This document shows positions 1-12,178 of a stretch of DNA of 64,000 nt, one piece after another (position 1 is the stretch's first letter; each line of letters opens with the position of its first letter). The DNA is from Rhytidiadelphus loreus. Taxonomy: Eukaryota > Streptophyta > Bryopsida > Hypnales > Hylocomiaceae. A program made the position numbers and the translations under genes. Location of the stretch: contig OX344765.1 of assembly GCA_947034895.1 (NCBI GenBank), positions 24,371,001-24,435,000 on the forward strand, in the 5' to 3' direction. The notes beneath the pieces were generated by a model. The model did no database searches. It saw only the letters and a list, made by a program, of their open reading frames with translations, and was not told the DNA's origin.

Positions 1-2
1 CT

Positions 3-1169
3 AAATCGACTGGAAACTTTTTGACCATCCTCTCGTCAATTGAGGTCTTTTCAGCGGATGCCACGAGGTTTGCACTAGCTGACGCCGGAGATGCTATGGA
101 CGATGCTAACTTTGTGTTTGAAACAGCCAACTCCGCTATTTTGCGTCTGACGAAGGAGATAGCTTGGATGGAGCAAGTCATTAGAGCTGGTTCGATGGAG
201 CCAGTCGGTGGAGCAGAGTCTTACACGCTTCGGTCAGGCCCTACTACCTCTTTTGCAGACAGGGTGTTTGAGAATGAGATGAATATTGCCATCCAAGAGA
301 CGCAGAAGAATTACGATAACTACATGTTTAGGGACGCTTTGAAGACTGGGTTCTACGACCTTCAAGCTGCACGGGATGAATACAGACTGGCATGTGGGAC
401 AGCTGGAATGCACAAGGATCTGATGTGGAGGTTCATGGACGTTCAGACAAGGCTCATCACTCCATTTTGCCCTCATTATGCTGAGCACGTATGGACAGAG
501 TTGCTCAAGAAAGAGGGTTATGCAGTCACCGCAGGATGGCCAGCAGTTAGTAGGCCCAGGGATTTCATTCTGCAACGTGCTAACACATATCTGCAGGATG
601 TGATCAAAACCTTGAGAAATGTATTACAAAAACAGTCCGCGCCAAAGAAGGTCAAACAGGGGAAAGGGCCCGCTCCTCCACCTGCTGCCAGGCCAACTAT
701 TGCGCTCATCTTTGTCGCAGAGAGGTATAGTGGGTGGCAAGAGGAGTGTTTAAGGATCCTACAGAGCAATTATCAATCCTCTACCAAAGGCTTCGCTCCT
801 GACTCTCAGATTGTGGCTTCCTTGAAGAGCAGTGAATTGGGACAGCAGTCAGCTTTTAAGCAGATCCAGCAACAATGCATGCCTTTTATTAAATTTAAGA
901 AAGATGAGACGATGTTGGTCGGTGAGCACGCGTTGGACCTGAAGCTTCCATTTGGAGAGATCGAGGTTCTGGAAGAAAATCTGGAATTCATCACTAGTCA
1001 GCTCTTATTGGAGACGGTGAAAGTCTACTCTTACACAGATGCTGATGCTCTCGCTATGGCAGGCGCTCAACAGACACAGCTGAAGCAGAAACCTCCTACA
1101 CCTGGAAATCCTGTGGCAGCCTTCCTTACAACGGCAGAGGTCAATTTTGCGGATTTGAGATTGGCTTGA
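3..1169 (+). CDS. Leucyl-tRNA synthetase, cytosolic type, C-terminal part (partial, 5' end outside window)
   Basis: The frame is open from base 3, before any ATG. Its first residues, KSTGNFLT, are the end of the class I KMSKS signature, followed by SADATRFALADAGDA, which is typical of eukaryotic and archaeal LeuRS. So the window begins inside the gene, just after the catalytic domain. The rest, about 380 residues, is the helical anticodon-binding domain (around residues 130-165 of this fragment: MDVQTRLITPFCPHYAEHVW) and the long C-terminal extension of the cytosolic enzyme. The enzyme charges tRNA-Leu with leucine in the cytosol. The last exon is more than 1.1 kb with no intron and ends at TGA. 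No frameshift or stop is seen, so the gene looks functional. The identification rests on recognised motifs; the N-terminal editing domain is not visible. Confidence 0.93.
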   Translation, partial: KSTGNFLTILSSIEVFSADATRFALADAGDAMDDANFVFETANSAILRLTKEIAWMEQVIRAGSMEPVGGAESYTLRSGPTTSFADRVFENEMNIAIQETQKNYDNYMFRDALKTGFYDLQAARDEYRLACGTAGMHKDLMWRFMDVQTRLITPFCPHYAEHVWTELLKKEGYAVTAGWPAVSRPRDFILQRANTYLQDVIKTLRNVLQKQSAPKKVKQGKGPAPPPAARPTIALIFVAERYSGWQEECLRILQSNYQSSTKGFAPDSQIVASLKSSELGQQSAFKQIQQQCMPFIKFKKDETMLVGEHALDLKLPFGEIEVLEENLEFITSQLLLETVKVYSYTDADALAMAGAQQTQLKQKPPTPGNPVAAFLTTAEVNFADLRLA

Positions 1170-2511
1170 AATTGTTGGCAATGAGTTGTCCTTCTGTATT
1201 GTAGATCTAGCATTATTCTTTGCGTACTGTGTCTTTTGAGTAGCTTGGCGTAGTGTATTTCTCTCGTCGATGCTACTAAACAGTCATTGCATCATCAGCG
1301 CATGCCGTCCTGAGTCCTGGAAGACGAGTATTGCTATGCAACTAAATGTTTGTGTTGCAACTCAGAGGATCTTGTGATCCTTACCTTTTTTGAGAGAGAT
1401 ATCAGTTACCCAGTAGGATTTACAAGTGGCGAATGGAGGTGGATCTATTTTCACTTCGGATTTCATCAACTTCATACGAGCTTCAGTCATCTTCTACTGC
1501 TGCGTAGCATGATTTGATGATGGCTTATCTTCAAATGCCAACGGCCACCTCTAGGAATGTAGGAAAGCAGTTCCTGTTATTCCTGCTATCGTCTTATGAA
1601 CCTTGGTGTGGGGTCTAGAACAACAAATTCTTTATTTAGGCTAGAGACAGAGTACCGGTACACTTATAACTCTTTTATTTCAGAGGCTTGAGACCTAAAA
1701 TAATTATTTGGAAGTTGTCCAATCACATGTGCACACCTGAGGATCTGTTCTAAGAATATTACAGATTTTGATTGTATCCCGAGTGATAAGGAGGAGATTT
1801 GGGTGTACTTCCACACATTGGCTGCACATATATCTTTATACCATAATCTGAAGGAGGCCTTTTGCCAGTTGCCTCTAAGTGGCAATCCAAGACACGACTT
1901 CCATTTTATTTTAGAGTTTTCTGCAATGGAGTCTGGGTTAACCCTGGAGCGCTCCGACTTCCATTTTCTGGACGATGAACAGATTTAGATCCTTGTTTCT
2001 GTCTCATTCCTGCTTGGATGAAAGTCATCCTAATTTTTGGTGGTACTTTATCAAGTTGTTGTCCTATCCATTGGTTGGATTTGGTGTTACTAGAATATAT
2101 ACATTCCTAAAATTACAAATGTGGAAGTATGTCAAGTGGTCAATTTGCATTGACTTTAGTCCAAAACTAGATGTGCAAAAATGAGGTCAAAGATGTAAAG
2201 GTCACAAAAATTTCAAAAAATCACCATATGAAGAGAACCTTATTTCAAATCCATTCCAACAAGTTTTACTCAAAAAATGATAATATTTTACTTGTAATTG
2301 AATTTAGAAAGAATTCTGAATTTTTTTTTTAAATTTATAGAAAAAGATTGGTGATAGCATTAGTAGATCTAACCATAGGATAGAATCTAAAAATCAAAAT
2401 CTACAGCTTTCATTTGTATACCAATTCCAAAATATTCTTCCAAATTGTAGTTTATAATGGTTTTTCTCAAATCGTCAATTTTGGAGATGAATCTAGACGT
2501 TTAGGGGTTAA
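1170..2511. other. Gene-free stretch after LeuRS
   Basis: The first few hundred bases are probably 3' UTR of the LeuRS gene. The remainder is AT-rich, and the short frames in it (up to about 73 codons) resemble no family I know and lack splice context. I see no RNA gene or clear repeat here until the first MITE at 2,512. Confidence 0.5.
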
Positions 2512-2987
2512 GAGCATCCCCACTACACTAATAATGTTAATTAGTGTTTATAACACTAATTACGAACTTGAACACTAAATGTCAATTGAATCAATAATGT
2601 GTAGTGTTTTCCCTTTCCCTATCTCCATCGGGATGAAGGAGAGCACATATGGAGATAGGGAAGAGAAGTTCCCAATTGTAGTTCCCTAAATTTTCAACTT
2701 ATTGCTAAATAGAGGTAGGAAGAAGTCAAAAGGGAATCATAGAAATAGTAACAAGGCCAAATGAATAGTACTCCCACAAATCAATGAAGCACACCTTATG
2801 TTGAAAAGGTGGAAAGTGGTTTAGGGATTACTCCACTTGAGTTCCCTATCCATCATTCTATTTGGGAAATTTGGACCCTTCCTCCCTAAATTTTTAGGGA
2901 TAGGGAATGTTGGTGGAGGAGTTTTCTTCCTTATCTGGATGAAAATCATTCGGATAGGGAATAGGGAAGCCATTGGTGGGGATGCTC
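2512..2987. mobile_element. MITE with GAGCATCCCCAC ends, copy 1
   Basis: The left end reads GAGCATCCCCACTACAC and the right end is its near inverse (TTGGTGGGGATGCTC). The inside (about 2,590-2,980) is repeated almost unchanged in the copy at 3,587-3,984. There is no coding capacity, so this is a non-autonomous DNA transposon. The superfamily cannot be assigned safely. Confidence 0.7.
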
Positions 2988-2991
2988 TAAA

Positions 2992-3583
2992 AGCATCCCC
3001 ACCATGGAATTCTCTTTCCCTAAACTTGGGACCTCAATCTAGTCAACCTTGACTTTATGAGACCTCACGTGTTCTCTATATGAGCTTGAATATAGAGAAT
3101 TGGGCCCAACTTTCACTAGTAGAAAATCTGAAATTTCTGTCATTTTGGACCTGTTGTTTTGGACAAAATCTAACAAAAATCTGTTATTTTCAACAAATTT
3201 CTGTTAGATTTTGTCCAAAACAACACATCCAAAATGACAGAAATTTTAGATTTTCTACTAGTGTTTTACTGAGTTCTCTATAAATTTGGGGTAGAGATCT
3301 TGTTTCAAGACTGGTGTGCACAAGCTTCTGTGCCCCATCTCCATCTGAGGTCCTCTCCCTAAAGCTTTAGAGAGAAAATTTCATATGCAAATAGAGATAC
3401 AGAAATTTCATCGCACCAATCTTTATCCAAAACCTATATCTCTAAAATATATAGATTTCTATAAAACTCTTCTCCACTTCTGTACCTAGAGGCTCATATG
3501 GAGAACTTGCAAGGTCTCATCCCTACTTGAGGTCCCAAGCTCAGTAAACAAATAGAGAAACAAAAGAATTGGTGGGAATGCTC
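2992..3583. mobile_element. MITE with AGCATCCCCACCA ends, copy 2, carrying a nested insertion
   Basis: It is bounded by AGCATCCCCACCATGG and GAATTGGTGGGAATGCTC, the same terminal family as its neighbours but with a different interior. It lies head to tail between copies 1 and 3. A 150-bp palindromic CACTA-like MITE (3,114-3,263) is inserted in it. Confidence 0.6.
3114..3263. mobile_element. 150-bp near-perfect palindromic mini-CACTA element
   Basis: It starts CACTAGTAGAAAATCTG and ends with the inverse (GATTTTCTACTAGTG). The two halves can fold on each other almost completely, with roughly 70-bp arms and a small loop near 3,190. It is flanked by TTT on both sides, fitting the 3-bp target duplication of CACTA elements. 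It carries no gene and could give a long hairpin RNA. Confidence 0.75.
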
Positions 3584-3586
3584 TAA

Positions 3587-3984
3587 GAGCATCCTCACCA
3601 GTGTCTTTCCTTTCCCTACCTCTGTCAAGATGAAGGGGAGCACATATGGGGATAGGGAAGAGAAGTTCCCAATTGTAGTTCCCTAAATTTTTAACTTATT
3701 GCTAAATAGAGGTAGGGAGAAGTCAAAAGGGAACTATAGAAATAGTAACAAGGCCAAATGAATAGTACTTCCACGAATCAATGAAGCACAACTCATGTTG
3801 GAAAGGTGGAAAGTGGTTTAGGGATTACTCCACTTGAGTTCCCTATCCATCATTCTATTTGGGAAATTTGGACCCTTCCTCCCTAAATTTTTAGGGATAG
3901 GGAATGTTGGTGGAGGAGTTTTCTTCCCTATCCGGATGAAAATCATTCAGATAGGGATTGGGAAGTCACTGGTGGGGATGCTTT
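3587..3984. mobile_element. MITE with GAGCATCC ends, copy 3
   Basis: This is a direct repeat of most of copy 1 (2,590-2,987). The shared stretch includes the STILFGKFGPFLPKFLGIG-encoding segment, which is a chance frame. It ends in GGTGGGGATGC. The array of three adjacent copies suggests either insertion of relatives into each other or a tandem duplication. Confidence 0.65.
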
Positions 3985-4207
3985 CAAGTGGAGTAATCCC
4001 TAAACCACTTTTCACCTTTCCAACATGAATTGTGATTCATTGATTTGAGGGAGTATTATTCATTTGACCTTGTTATTATTTCTATAGTTCCCTTTTGACT
4101 TCTTTTTACCTCTATTTAGCAATAAGTGGAAAATTTACGAAACTAGTGGGAGCTTGTCTTCTCTACCCCATCTATGCTACCCCATCTATGCTACCCCATC
4201 TATGCTT
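3985..4207. repeat. Inverted partial copy of the neighbouring MITE plus a 14-bp tandem repeat
   Basis: Bases 3,985-4,160 are an inverted copy of about 3,650-3,840: the two segments share, in opposite orientation, GTGGAGTAATCCCTAAACCA and the following stretch. At 4,163-4,204 the unit CTACCCCATCTATG occurs three times without change. Confidence 0.65.
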
Positions 4208-5738
4208 GAAAATGTTTTCATTTATTTTTCACTTGAAGGAAAATTGATGCTAAATCTAACACAAGTGATTTCATATTTCCGGAGCATTTATGAATTACTT
4301 ATCAATTTCCAAAGAATTATGTAGTAGGCACCTATTCTTGATCCTAGGTCTTGCAAAACCCACACACATAGTCTGAAAAAAGATATGGCTAGACTAAAAA
4401 CAAGTAGTGAGGCATTTGAAAAATAATACACAAGGTTCCTAAATGTGACCCTTGTTAAACTTAAACAAACACTACATTCTTTTAACATGTGTAAGAAGCA
4501 ATTGGGCAATCAATTTCCATTTAGAAAAATTAAGTGGACATACCTTGGCTTTGAAATGGACCCTCACCGGCTCTTAATCCATCCATTAAAGAAGTATGAA
4601 CAAATCTCATCAATGCTCTGACATTATAAGTACTCCAACTCACATTCATCAACTATTGCTTTTGAAGCCACCTATGGAAGAGTTTGAAGAAGAGGGTCTG
4701 AACTAGAGTCATCTACCATACGGTAGTGTCAATAGAAGGTAGGTTGACCCGTTGTGAACCCTAAACTCTAAGGCAATTACACATAGAATCTAGACTTACT
4801 AGATTCACAAATTTGTTTTCAAAAGAAATGGAAAATCATGGAATGTTCTATAAATATTTGGATCAATTCAATTTTTTTTTAAACAAACATAATTATTTGA
4901 TGGTCAATGCCAAAACATATAGCTTCACCTAGGATGAGTCCATTGGTCTACGAGGTAGTAACTTACTATTAGTGTAGATTTCTCATATATATTGCAAAGA
5001 GGATTTAATCTTGAAAAATGGAGTAGAAAATGTGGGTAGGAATCATTGACCATGATATAATAATACACTCCAACCTCCTTAAGTTTATATGACACCCTCT
5101 ATTATAACAAATTTTATATTGTGACAAGACTCTTGGGAACGGATGTCCCTAATCAAGAATTCAACTCAATATTGTGACTATCACATTCATTAATGTACCT
5201 CATAAGATGAACAAATGTGAGAATATAGAAAGGCAAGCAAGTGATGTATCAATAGTTGTATTGCCTTGATATGCAACAATCACCATGATGGTTACACTAC
5301 ATGTATGACTATGTACTATGCACCAAAAAGATGCATACAAATTGCCATGCGTACCACTCCAAACTCAAAAATCCAAATTCATCCAAGTACTTAAAAAAAT
5401 GGAGTCCCCCTTCCCATGTTGTCGATCTAAACTGCACAAAAAAATAGTTTTGATTGAATCCATGTTGTCAATCTCAAATACAATACTTATAGAATATGAT
5501 ATATAATACGTAGTATAGAATATTATATAGGGTACATACATACATATATACATAGATATGGTACATGGTATATTGATGTATAGACTCAAATATTGATATG
5601 AGATATGGTATCGATATCCCACATCGATTGCAGTGACAACAACTTCCAAAAGAATATAAATACTTAAGGAAGGCAAAAAATGAATTTTACAAGTACATTG
5701 TGATTATGAATGTGAATCAGTTAATTGTCAAATTGTAT
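4208..5738. other. AT-rich stretch without recognisable gene
   Basis: No frame above about 100 codons and no splice-compatible coding block is seen. Around 5,480-5,600 the sequence is a degenerate TA/TATG-rich simple repeat, which creates a Tyr/Ile-rich chance frame on the minus strand. Confidence 0.5.
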
Positions 5739-5883
5739 CAATTGACATTGAATCTTTAAAACCTAATTATCAATTGCCTCTTTAATGTGACAATTGCATG
5801 CTAATTTCACAATGTGACACCTCTCTACTATGACTACAATAATAGGGATAAAGTTAGTCATTATAAGGAGGTCAAAGTGTAGA

Positions 5884-8290
5884 CACTACAACAATAGCAG
5901 TGTTTTATGACTGCAGAAATATGATTGAGGATGATTGGTGACTGCTCACAATCATATTCTTGGATGCCAACACCTTGGGGAGAAATATGACTGCAAATAT
6001 GACTGCTAGTCTTTTTTGGGCCTTGTACTTTACAAGCGTATACTATACGCCCATTGGAAATACCAAAGTATTTCATAGAGAACGTAGAGAACATTTTTGG
6101 AGAGCATTGAGTCATATTTCTAGTCATATTTTTATGGGAGTGACATTTTTTTAATTTTCAAGTAGCCCAAAAAAATCTGAGCAATCCAAAAAAAATATGG
6201 ACAAATCATTGTTTAAAATTTTGAAATCCTAGACAAATTTTTTTTGGATTTTCAAACCTAATCACCACTTTTTTAGAGTTTTGAAACCCTAGCCGTCATT
6301 TTTTTAGGGTTTTGAAACCCTAGCCATCACTTCTAGAAACCCTAGCCACCACTTCCCTTAGCTCTTCTTCCTTGCCTTTTGTTATTTCTTAGCTCTTATT
6401 TGTTGTTACTGTTGACACTACTAGGGCTCTACGGTTACATCCCACCTGAATGACTATCATCCTGGGACAATTAGGGTTAACTAGTTTGCAACCTATTTCA
6501 CAACATGGTATCAGAGCAGTGGTCATAGACTAACTTAGAATCGTCAAGTCATAGAATGGTCGATTACTAGAACGTGATTCCTCCCACTTGCTAACGAAGC
6601 AAGACAGCGCCATCAGAACAGTTCTTTAGCAGGTGGGAGGAATCACGTTCCAGTAATCGATCGTTCTTAGTTGTTTTTTGCTTCTTAGTTGTTGGGTTTT
6701 TTTGCATTTTAGTTTTTTTTACATCTTAGCTGTTACTTCTTGTTGCTTTTTAGTTTATGAATCTTGTTTCTTCTTCTTGTATTTTAACTCTTTTTTCTTC
6801 TTAATTCTTGCTTTTTGTTTCTTTTTATTGCTTTTTAGTTCTTACTTCTTGTTTTTTTTTGTTGCCTCTTAACACTTGTTTCTTATTGCCTCTTAGTTGT
6901 TATTTCTTGTTGCATCTTAACTCTTGTTTGTTGTTATTTTTTAGCACTTGCCACTTTTTTCTTCTTTTTTCCTTCATCACCATTTTTATTCTTTCTACTC
7001 TAGACTTGTATTACATTTTTTTTTTGTAAACCTTAAAAGGTTGAGCTTTATTGTTCATTCACTAAAAATTGACCTCTCGTTTCTTTAATTGTATATGCAG
7101 GCACTAAAAGTTGAAACAAAGTTGTTGGAGGCTACTTGCAAACTAATAGAGCCATCTTCACATTATTGTAAGGAATATAGACCCTATTGGATTTTGTGAA
7201 TGATTCATTGTGATATATATGTTTTATATTGTTGGCTAATAAATGTCAATGAAGAGAGTTGCATTCCTTCTTGCATTCTTTTTCTCCAACATGATTGTCT
7301 CTTGTATATCTCTAAAATCATGTGTATGTGTTTTTAACTACATGAAGTGTTATTTTCAATTGTTAAATCATTTTGATGTATAATTGCAATGTGTCATGTC
7401 CATTTAAAATGCATGAAAAATGTAATTGTAGTTGGTAATTAAAGCTATTCTGAACTTCAATCATCCCAATCACAAACTACACACAAATTTAAAAAATATG
7501 ACTCTCAATTATTCAAAATATCACTTGCTTGAGGTACATTTCACAATATATATTGGCCAAAATATAATTAGTTATAGTCATATAATGCTCATATTTATGT
7601 GTGTCAAAATATAACCTTACACATCCCAAAAAATGACTATAATCAATCATAAAATTACTAATGACATCTACATTAATTACCATGTCAATCAAAAATATGA
7701 CTCACAAGAGTCATATTTTACATTAGTAAAGAATATGATTCACACATTAGTAAAGAATATGATACACACAAGAGTCATATTCATATTCCACATCATTCAA
7801 AAATTTAAAAGTTATTTTCCACATAGTAAAAAACATGACTCACAAGAGTGATATTCCACAATTCACATCAACAAAAAAAATGACTCATTGCAATCATATT
7901 CTACATTTGCCAAAATATGACTCATCATAGTCATATTCCACGTCAACCAAAACATGACTCACCACAATCATATTCTACGTCAACCAAAAATATGACTAAA
8001 CGGGGTCATATGTCATGTAGGAATTTTTTCTTTGCTCGGGTAGCTCAAAAAAAAGTCAAACCCCCAAGGATAGTCAACGTGTACGCCACGTTGACAAAAT
8101 ATGGCTAATTATACCTTCCAATCCATGTGACTCAAAATATGACTGATGTCCGAAGCAACTTGTCGGTAATGACTGGACCTAGTCATGCTCCGAGTCATGT
8201 ATAGTGATTTTTGTGTGAGTCATATTTTTCAATTTTATGACTCACTGCAGTCATATTTTGCAGTCATAAAACATTGTTTTTGTTGTAGTG
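5884..8290. mobile_element. Non-autonomous CACTA (EnSpm-type) element, 2.4 kb
   Basis: The left end is CACTACAACAATAGCAGTG and the right end, read inverted, is CACTACAACAAAAACAATG. Both continue with TTTTATGACTGCA. The element is flanked by the 3-bp target duplication AGA (5,881-5,883 and 8,291-8,293). Short motifs of the type ATATGACT/AGTCATAT recur on both strands, densest at 7,650-8,260; in this superfamily such subterminal repeats bind the transposase accessory protein. No transposase frame is present. The interior holds a T-rich stretch (6,670-7,030) whose Phe/Leu-rich frames are low-complexity artefacts. Confidence 0.88.
6506..6517 (+). other. Primer-binding-site-like motif of an LTR retrotransposon
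   Basis: TGGTATCAGAGC is the usual plant primer-binding site complementary to the 3' end of initiator tRNA-Met. It directly follows a sequence ending in CACAACA, as an LTR would. No matching second LTR or gag/pol frame is visible, so this is at best a remnant or a very small (TRIM-like) element captured inside the CACTA element. A short inverted repeat (GAACGTGATTCCTCCCAC and its inverse) follows at 6,571-6,652. Confidence 0.45.
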
Positions 8291-8454
8291 AGAGCAACAT
8301 GCAAAAATGCAATTGACATTGAATCTTTAAAACCTAATTTCCAATTGTTTCTTTAATGTGACAATTGCATGCTAATTTCACAATATGACACCTCCCCACT
8401 ATGACCACAATAATAGGGATAAAATTAGTCATTATAAGGAGGTCAAAGTGTAGA

Positions 8455-11400
8455 GCAACATGCAAAAATGCAAATGAAGAAGGGAAATTTTTGGAATAGG
8501 TTCAATGAAGACTAGTATTCATCCAACTTTGGGGGAACAAGAGAAGAATTGAAGGTCAAGTGAGCTTTGCAGAATTGAAGGTCAAGAGAGCTTTGCAAAA
8601 TTGAAGCTCAGACCTTTCAATATGGGGCAAAAATTAGTGTGACTACCAAATTTACATTTGTAAAAACTAATACAACCTACATTAATTTAGTATTTTAACA
8701 AATAGTATGACTTTAGTAAATTAGGGTCACACACATAAACAAAACAAATCAGTGTACTCCCAAAATTTTAATTTTAATGAGTGAGGATATATGAGGTGCC
8801 CAATTTTTTGTCTAACTACACACTATATACAAGAGAGGGTGCAAGTTTTTTTGAATGGATAAAAATAGTGTAGTTTTGAGACTAGGTGATTAATTACAAC
8901 AACTAACTCTTAATGTAGGGTGATTAATGTAGGTTGATAGCAATGACAAGGGTAGCTCACTATAAATAGTGTGTTTGTACATAATCCTCTTACAAATTCT
9001 ATGAGAATTATATATCTAATTAATAGAGTTAATTGTGAGTGTTCCTCTAGGGACAAAATAAAGTTCAAGCAAGCACTTATAATCTTGATTTTTAGTGTGA
9101 TCTTTTGAAATATTCCTTTGAGGTAGAAAAATACATTAACTCTTAAGGGAATATAATTTTTATTCAATTAGTGCCCAGGAGAAAAATAAAATAAACCACA
9201 ACAAGCTTAAAATGGTTAAGCCGAAGTAACAAAAAAAACAAAAAAAATTGTAATAATTTTTTTTAAAATTATTTCTTGTAGACTATATTGTTGTCTAATA
9301 AGAATGGAAAGATTTGATTAATTCCATTTGGACTACACTAAAAAGGATATTTAGTGTTGGATTACATTTAGTGTACTTACCACCCTACTCCACACAACAC
9401 TAAATCTGAACTTTGTGGGAATTAGTGTAATATTAGACTTCAATGCGTACCATAGAGTACATTTAGATTTACCAGATTTTAGATTTTAGATTTGCCATAG
9501 AATACAGATTTCAGATTTACCATAGAGTACATTTAGTGTTAGGAATTAGATTTAATGTTACTTACTTTAGTAGGGTTAATGATATTTAGTGTCAAGGTTC
9601 ATAAATAGTGTTGCTAACACTAAATATCCTTTTTAGTGTAGTGGTGTGAAAGTTATGGACCCTCTAGCTCTGCAGGTAGTCATTTTTTGAAAATAATAAT
9701 TTATTGGAATCATTTTTTAACTCAATTTTCACAATTAAAAAAAATTTGCAGTTTTTAATTTATTTATTAGAAGAATCTCACCATTGGAATTTGTGTGATT
9801 CAATTCCATCTTAGAGAAATAATATTATATATTTTCTTTCTATTTTGTACCTTCTTCTACTTAACAATTTATTAAAGAACAAAAATCAAGTTTTTTTGCT
9901 TGAATTATTTTTTCACAAACTATATACTCAATTTTTCAGCATAATTTTTTTAAAATTAAAATCTTTAATGCAAAATTTAAATTAAAAAGATTCAAAGTCA
10001 ACTAATTTCGTCTTAAAAGGTGTAGAAAAACCATTCTCTTCATTGTAAACGCAAATACGGTAGTTCCTTTAACTAGTCTCAAAATACTAGTCCTTTTTGT
10101 TTTTTTTCATTTGATTGTTCCAAATATATTGAATGAAGTATAAGAAGTATAGTTTATTATCTTATTTATAGATCAAAAAAATTCTTAAATTGAATTTTTA
10201 TAGCAATTTGAAGTTGATTGGATCAAAGACCAAAACAAATTGAAATTTTCATTGAATAGATTGAATTCCAAGTCATTTGTAGATCTAAAGACATGAAGAG
10301 GTAGGATTTTTCTTAGGCATTTAAATGCCTAAAATCACCAAAAATAGTTGGGGAGTATCATACCTCTAGGAAAATTTGAAAAAAATTTGGATGATGAAGC
10401 CAAGTTGTTCCAATTTTTGTAAAAAAATTGAATGAAATTTATAGTTTTTAATGAAACCCATCCAAATATGTGAATGAAAAGATAGTTCTATCCAAAATAT
10501 AAATGAATACTAAAATTTATGGCTATATCATTTTTTTATATGCTACCACATCAGCATTTCTCCAAAAACAAAAACAAAAACCTTGTGAAGAAGCAATGTA
10601 GTTTCATAGGAAGTGACTTTCTTTTCTTTAAAGCCTACCTTTATTTATGTGTAGCACTTTGTATCTATTGGAACCTCCTACTATCTTGATCTATCCTTGA
10701 TTGCAAATAATAGCTACATTCATTTGTTTTGCACTTGAGAGGACACATTTCATATTTACAATAGAGTCATTGAATCATAATATACATTAAAAATTTGTTG
10801 CCAAATCCTTAATACTTTCATTACTACAAAAAAATGACTAGTAGTGTAGGACATAGTGAGTATCTTGCAATCTGCAGAGTTAAAGTTTCTAAATTTTCTT
10901 CCACACATTTTTATCCCAATCTAGTGCAAGATCCTATAATTAGATATGAAAGAAACTAAGACAATTTTAATACTATTACTTTTTGCAATGGAAATAACAA
11001 TTTTTAGTGGATTTTTTCACTAAAGCACTCTAAGTTAAATGGACCATAGGCCAAAAGAAAATCACAAAGAAAAGTTTGGTGCATCTTAGTATAAAATCTA
11101 GTGGTAAACTACTTTTTTATGTTGTGGTAAAAAGATGGGAGGTTTTGAGTACACAAACTGCGAGATTATAATAGTGTTAAAACTAGAAGAAATTATTTTG
11201 GAGGCATCCAAATACTTGACAATTCTAATTTGGAGAGACTTTTATTCAAGGTAATCTCACTTTTTTACTTGAAATTTTTCTGCTTTTTTTTTTGTAACAA
11301 AGTAGTCCACATGTCCAAAAAAATTCATAATATTTCAAATTGGGGATCATATACCAAAAAATTCCAATGGAGAACTAGCTTCAAGAAAAACTCTCATTCA

Positions 11401-12178
11401 AAGCTATTTTTTCAACAATTTCTGGCTTGCACATAAAATAATCTCTTCAAAATGTTAATGGTAGAGTTTTTGATTTCAGCTAGCCCTAGAGGGAAAAAAA
11501 AATCGCCTAAAATTTGTGGCTTTGGCAAGCTTAATCAATCTAAGGTAGGAACACCCATAACCGTCAAATTAAGCAATTCAGCATAGTTGGAGGCAAATTT
11601 TTCAAAAAAAAATATTTTTTCAATGTTAGCAATTGAAAATCATGAATTTTCAAAAAAAAATTAGAATTTTTGGATAAGGCATCTAATTTCTACAAATTTT
11701 CAAAGTTGAACTCCCTAGGGCACCCTATACCGCATTCTAATAAATCTGCCTCGATTCTAGTACAAAAATCTACAAAAATCAGGGACCACCAACCGTAGTT
11801 AAGCATGGACACGGTTTCAAGAAACTTTTGGGAGCATTTTTAGGGAACTCTACAGTTGGTATCAAGGTACACTCACGCTTATGGGTGTTGCTACCTTATG
11901 GCATGAAACACCCAAATTGAACTAAAAGGCAATCAAGCATATTAGGTTGTTTTGTATGGGAGGAGGCTTTGCTATGCTTGACTCATCCATATAGCACTAA
12001 CATTGGATAACTTTACCACATGCCAAGCCATGCTGTATGTCATCTAAGGTTAATTGACAACCACATTCTCCTCATGCTTGAAGATGTTCTCATATTCCAT
12101 AAAATATAATTTAAAAAAAATTGGAATTAAATTCAAAGAAATCAAATTATTTGGCAAACTAGCTCACATAGCATCAAG
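8455..12178. other. AT-rich gene-free stretch
   Basis: Apart from the small MITE at 9,333-9,641 I see no coding block, RNA gene or well-defined repeat. Composition is strongly A/T-rich with many homopolymer runs. Confidence 0.45.
9333..9641. mobile_element. 309-bp MITE with 26-bp perfect terminal inverted repeats
   Basis: The left terminus begins CTACACTAAAAAGGATATTT and is matched base for base by the inverted right terminus at 9,616-9,641. The interior contains many TTAGTGT-type repeats. The CACTA core inside the termini suggests a CACTA-derived MITE, but no clear target duplication is seen. Confidence 0.75.

Larger units (their letters stand above)
5739..8454. repeat. 161-bp tandem duplication split by the CACTA-like element
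   Basis: Bases 5,739-5,883 and 8,310-8,454 are two copies of the same 145-bp sequence. Both end in GTCAAAGTGTAGA and are followed by GCAACATGCAAAAATGC (in the first case after the inserted element). The second copy therefore preserves the uninterrupted site into which the element at 5,884-8,290 inserted. Confidence 0.85.

Noticed and set aside
3834..4028. Repeated peptide frame MSSLSIILFGKFGP at 2,837 and 3,834
   Set aside because: It is a chance frame in two copies of the same MITE interior.
6678..7029. Phe/Leu-rich frames resembling membrane proteins
   Set aside because: They arise from a T-rich low-complexity stretch inside a non-autonomous CACTA-like element.
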